Source of the DNA: Oscillospiraceae bacterium
GTDB lineage: Bacteria > Bacillota > Clostridia > Oscillospirales > Ruminococcaceae
Reading direction: 5' to 3'
Assembly (NCBI GenBank): GCA_014799395.1
Contig: JAAVID010000034.1
Location: 1-53,236 of the forward strand
Length of the DNA: 53,236 nucleotides
The position numbers and the translations under genes are program-made. The first letter of the stretch is position 1; the number at the start of each line of letters is the position of its first letter. Shown here piece by piece: positions 50,483-53,236 of the stretch. The notes under the pieces were generated by a model. The model searched no databases. It saw only the letters and a program-made list of their open reading frames with translations, and was not told the origin of the DNA.

Positions 50483-51123
50483 TCGGAAGCGAAGTTTTAA
50501 AAATTCTCGAAACGGCAGCCGCGATCGACGGGGATTTTAAGGTATTCGGCGCGTCAAAGCACAAATACCGTTTGAACGCTCCGGTCTCCGCCGATTTTGT
50601 GAGGAACGCCCAGGAACAATACGGGTTTACGCTGCCCGAGGATTATTTTCGGTTTATTACGGAGATAGGAGACGGCGGCGCGGGCGAGGACTACGGGCTG
50701 TATTCCTTTAAGGAGTACATAACGAAAAATAACCCGGGTTACGAAAAGGAACGGCAGGGCTTGAAGCTGCCGCTTGAAATAAGACCGATGACCGATGAGG
50801 ACGGAAAATATTCGGGTCTTGCACCGGAATTTTTCAAAAGCAACCGCGAAAAGTGCTTTTTCGATCCTCATTATTATGACGACGATAATGACGGGTTTTC
50901 CGACGGCTGTCTCACGTTGGGAACGCGCGGATGCCAATACGACTTCGTGCTGGCGCTCTCGGGCGAACACAGAGGACGCGTATTCGATATCGACAATGAA
51001 GGCGGTTTTGTCCTGATTGCGGATAGCTTCGAGGAATTTTACAGCCGTTGGCTCGATAAAATTTCCAATGTCGACCGGCTCAAAGGGCAGATCGAATTTT
51101 GGACAAATCTAAGGAAACACTGA
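50479..51123 (+). CDS. SMI1/KNR4 family protein
   Basis: 214 residues. The core matches SMI1/KNR4: VSADFVRNAQEQYGFTLPEDYFRFITEIGDGG, then the acidic GLYSFKEYI region and a C-terminal aromatic segment (FEEFYSRWLDKI). In bacteria the family is best known for immunity proteins against contact-dependent toxins, but many members have other roles. No toxin gene is near. The ATG overlaps the aminotransferase stop by 4 bp; the frame continues upstream but without a ribosome site. Confidence 0.82.
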   Translation: MIGSEVLKILETAAAIDGDFKVFGASKHKYRLNAPVSADFVRNAQEQYGFTLPEDYFRFITEIGDGGAGEDYGLYSFKEYITKNNPGYEKERQGLKLPLEIRPMTDEDGKYSGLAPEFFKSNREKCFFDPHYYDDDNDGFSDGCLTLGTRGCQYDFVLALSGEHRGRVFDIDNEGGFVLIADSFEEFYSRWLDKISNVDRLKGQIEFWTNLRKH

Positions 51124-51187
51124 TCTAATGGCGTTTTCCACGCCGGAGGCGGGGAAAGCTGCATAAAATAAATATGGGAGATCATAT

Positions 51188-52189
51188 ATGGAACAAGAAC
51201 AGAAAAAGAAAATTTTAAGTCTCATCCAGCCCACAAACACGCCGACTATCGGCAACTATTTCGGCGCGATGTGCAACTGGATAAAAATGCAGGAGGAGTT
51301 CGACTGTACCTACGGTATCGCCGATCTGCACTCGCTGACGGTAAGGCAGGATCCCGTTAAGCTCCGCGCGCAGATAAAGGAAAGCTACGCGCTGCTTATC
51401 GCTTCGGGGCTCGATCCCGAGAGGTCGACGCTCTTTGTGCAGAGCCATAATCCCAACCACTCGGAGCTTGCGTGGCTGCTCAACTGCTACACCCAGTTCG
51501 GCGAATTGTCCAGAATGACGCAGTTCAAGGACAAATCCGCAAAGCACCCCGACAACATCAACGCGGGTCTGTTTACCTATCCCGTGCTTATGGCGGCGGA
51601 TATTCTGCTGTATCAGGCGGATATGGTGCCGGTCGGGGTAGACCAGATGCAGCACCTGGAGCTCGCGAGAAACATCGTACAGCGCTTCAACGGCGTTTAC
51701 GGAGACGTTTTCACAATGCCCGAGGGCTATCTCACCAAGGCTACGGCGAAGGTCATGTCGCTCCAGGATCCGACAAAGAAGATGTCCAAGTCGGACGAGA
51801 ATGTCAACGCGTCCGTCTCGGTGCTTGACGACCGCGACACGATAATCCGCAAGTTCAAGCGTGCCGTCACCGACAGCGAGACCGAGGTCTGCGCTCGCGA
51901 GGGCAAGGACGGCATTATCAACCTGATGTCTATCTACGGCGGCGCGACGGGTAAGAGCTTCGAGGAGATCGAGGCGGAGTTCAAGGGCAGGGGCTACGGC
52001 GACTTCAAGCTCGCGGTCGGCGAGGCGGTCGCGGACAAGCTCGCGCCTATGCAGGAGGAATACAAGCGCCTTTCCGCCGACAGATCGTACATCGAGACCT
52101 GTATGAAGCAGGGCGCGGAAAAGGCGTACAAGGTCTCCCGCAAAACTCTGCAAAAGGTTCAGAAAAAGGTCGGGTTTGTCGTTTTCTGA
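51188..52189 (+). CDS. trpS: Tryptophanyl-tRNA synthetase
   Basis: 333 residues, class I synthetase. The HIGH-type signature is TIGNYFGA and the KMSKS loop is KKMSKSDENVNAS. The Trp-specific segment DQMQHLELARNIVQRFN is present. It charges tRNA-Trp. The upstream gap is only 64 bp and shows no T-box leader. GGGAGA lies before the ATG. Confidence 0.95.
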   Translation: MEQEQKKKILSLIQPTNTPTIGNYFGAMCNWIKMQEEFDCTYGIADLHSLTVRQDPVKLRAQIKESYALLIASGLDPERSTLFVQSHNPNHSELAWLLNCYTQFGELSRMTQFKDKSAKHPDNINAGLFTYPVLMAADILLYQADMVPVGVDQMQHLELARNIVQRFNGVYGDVFTMPEGYLTKATAKVMSLQDPTKKMSKSDENVNASVSVLDDRDTIIRKFKRAVTDSETEVCAREGKDGIINLMSIYGGATGKSFEEIEAEFKGRGYGDFKLAVGEAVADKLAPMQEEYKRLSADRSYIETCMKQGAEKAYKVSRKTLQKVQKKVGFVVF

Positions 52190-52289
52190 TTTGCGGTCTT
52201 GCCTGTTGTGGAAAACGGCGAAAAATCGCTTGCGGCAAATGATATTATTGTGTAAATGCACAAAAATTCGGTAAAAATAAAAATATTAC

Positions 52290-52318
52290 TTGCAATTTGA
52301 CGCAATTTCTGGTACAAT
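52290..52318 (+). promoter_or_regulatory. Promoter of rpmB
   Basis: TTGCAA (52290-52295), 17-base spacer, TACAAT (52313-52318). Confidence 0.65.
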
Positions 52319-52366
52319 ATTATTTGTTACTGAATAAAATACTGATCGGAAGGACGGTGTTATATA

Positions 52367-52555
52367 ATGGCTAAATGTGAAATATGCGGAAAGAGTGTTT
52401 CTTTCGGAATCAAGGTATCTCACTCTCACAGACGCAGCAACAGAACATTTAAACCGAATGTTAAAAAGGTAAAGGCTGTCGTAAACGGAACTCCTTGCAG
52501 AGTTAATGTTTGCTCGCGCTGCCTGCGTTCCAAGCTCGTTCAGAGAGCAGGTTAA
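52367..52555 (+). CDS. rpmB: Ribosomal protein L28
   Basis: 62 residues: AKCEICGKSVSFGIKVSHSHR, then KVKAVVNGTPCRVNVCSRCLRS. The two Cys pairs (CEIC and CSRC) mark the zinc-binding form. GGAAGGACGG lies upstream of the ATG. Own promoter and terminator. Confidence 0.96.
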   Translation: MAKCEICGKSVSFGIKVSHSHRRSNRTFKPNVKKVKAVVNGTPCRVNVCSRCLRSKLVQRAG

Positions 52556-52570
52556 TTCGGAATAAACTAA

Positions 52571-52597
52571 GGGCGCAATATTATACGCCCTTTTTTA
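52571..52597 (+). terminator. Terminator of rpmB
   Basis: Stem GGGCG / CGCCC (52571-52575 and 52586-52590) followed by six T. Confidence 0.85.
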
Positions 52598-52604
52598 TTT
52601 TCAC

Positions 52605-52641
52605 AAAAAGAACGGCTGCCGTGTTTCTCGCGGCAGCCGTT
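52605..52641 (-). terminator. Terminator of the penicillin-binding protein gene
   Basis: Eleven-base stem AACGGCTGCCG / CGGCAGCCGTT (52611-52621 and 52631-52641), with CTTTTTG following on the minus strand. Confidence 0.88.
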
Positions 52642-52646
52642 TATAT

Positions 52647-53236
52647 TTAATAGTAGTAGCCGCTGAGCCTTTCCTCAAGCTCTTTGCGGTTTTCCTCGTC
52701 AATGCCGTCCCAGTAGGTCTTGATCTTTTCGACCTCGACCTCGTGGTTGCCCGAGCAGTATTCGGGGATATTGGACTTTCGGTAGTAGCCGACGTCGGTG
52801 CTCGTACATTTGGGAGAAGCGATCAGACCCGTTTCGGTGCAGTACCTGCGCTCCAGTACCGAGGAGTCGGGAGTGAACTTGCTTATCACCGACGTGTCCT
52901 CGATCTCCGACATTATGTCGTACCAGACCTGCGAGGGGTATCTGTGCGAGCCGTCGCCGTTGTAGATAAAGTGGTTGTTTTTGTCGTAGCCCATCCAGAC
53001 TACGCCGATATAATGCGGCGTACAGCCGACGAACAGCAGATTGAGGTCGTCGTTTGACGTACCCGTTTTGCCGATAACTTCTACGTTATCGAGGTTGGCG
53101 TAACGACCCGAACCCGATGTAGTGGTGATTACCGTGCGGAGCAGTCTGTTTGCTACCCACGCCGCGTCGCTGTCGACTGCCTGCGTGCCGTAGAAATTCT
53201 GCTGTAAGACAACGTTGTCCTTGCTGTCGAGAACAC
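52647..53236 (-). CDS. C-terminal part of a class A penicillin-binding protein (runs off the window)
   Basis: Only the last ~196 codons are visible, continuing to the window edge. The transpeptidase KTG motif appears as EVIGKTGTSNDDL, preceded by the VLQQNFYGTQAVDSDAAWVANRLL stretch seen before that motif in PBP1A-type enzymes. FVGCTPHYIGVVWMGYD follows. The C-terminal extension has Cys residues (RRYCTE, SPKCTS, PEYCSGNHE). It cross-links peptidoglycan at the outer membrane face. The N-terminal glycosyltransferase domain lies outside the window. Confidence 0.9.
   Translation of the reverse strand, partial: VLDSKDNVVLQQNFYGTQAVDSDAAWVANRLLRTVITTTSGSGRYANLDNVEVIGKTGTSNDDLNLLFVGCTPHYIGVVWMGYDKNNHFIYNGDGSHRYPSQVWYDIMSEIEDTSVISKFTPDSSVLERRYCTETGLIASPKCTSTDVGYYRKSNIPEYCSGNHEVEVEKIKTYWDGIDEENRKELEERLSGYYY

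Noticed and set aside
51124-51187. T-box leader for trpS
   Set aside because: Only 64 bp lie upstream, too short for specifier and antiterminator domains; just a small GGCG/CGCC hairpin is present.

Overview
The window looks like chromosome of a low-to-mid G+C Gram-positive anaerobe in the Clostridia, most likely a Ruminococcaceae/Oscillospirales gut or rumen commensal. Shine-Dalgarno sequences are strong (AGGAGG type), GTG and TTG starts are frequent, and there are many TTGACA/TATAAT promoters with 17-base spacers. The gene order dgt-dnaG-rpoD is typical of Clostridia, and the domain-permuted family 3 glycosidase resembles ruminococcal enzymes. No rRNA, tRNA, CRISPR array, insertion sequence or prophage is visible. 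The genus is inference.

Layout. 1-4215: an accessory regulatory island with an AgrC-like kinase, an AgrA-like LytTR regulator, a divergent unit encoding a 14-residue Trp-rich peptide translationally coupled to a GyrI-like protein, and a second, kinase-less LytTR regulator. Two promoters here carry the same pair of TTTTGT boxes at identical spacing. 4227-10893: core information processing on the minus strand (dgt, dnaG, rpoD plus a second tandem sigma-70 copy, a YigZ protein, rpmE). The rpmE leader contains a 164-bp near-palindrome. 11226-15376: a phosphohexomutase and an ECF sigma/membrane-protein pair. 15693-19518: a complete vanG-type operon (ligase, D,D-peptidase, membrane serine racemase) with stop-start overlaps. 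Five 10-11 bp spaced boxes lie upstream of its promoter, but no vanRS is in the window. 19832-30580: phosphatase, carB with a leader hairpin that can hide its ribosome site, SulP transporter, aldo/keto reductase, nadE, a second 164-bp palindrome of the same design, and two membrane proteins. 30622-38310: a plus-strand run with polA, a PHP phosphoesterase, a PRTase-TRSP-StiP fusion, a DUF1015 protein, an EamA-like remnant, a CPCC protein and a PAS protein. 38307-45225: GH27 and permuted GH3 glycosidases, a DUF3810 peptidase, an unknown protein and a flavin reductase. 45270-48542: a NusG-II domain protein and a second ECF sigma/sensor pair. 48928-53236: an AT-rich orphan gene, aminotransferase, SMI1/KNR4 protein, trpS, rpmB and the end of a class A penicillin-binding protein.

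How the parts relate. Several genes concern the envelope and sensing: the van operon, the penicillin-binding protein, the two ECF/sensor pairs and the LytTR circuit. The candidate least like known systems is the LytTR-box circuit at 2202-3872. Its pieces suggest a peptide-linked cell-cell or stress response, but the peptide's role is inferred only from arrangement.
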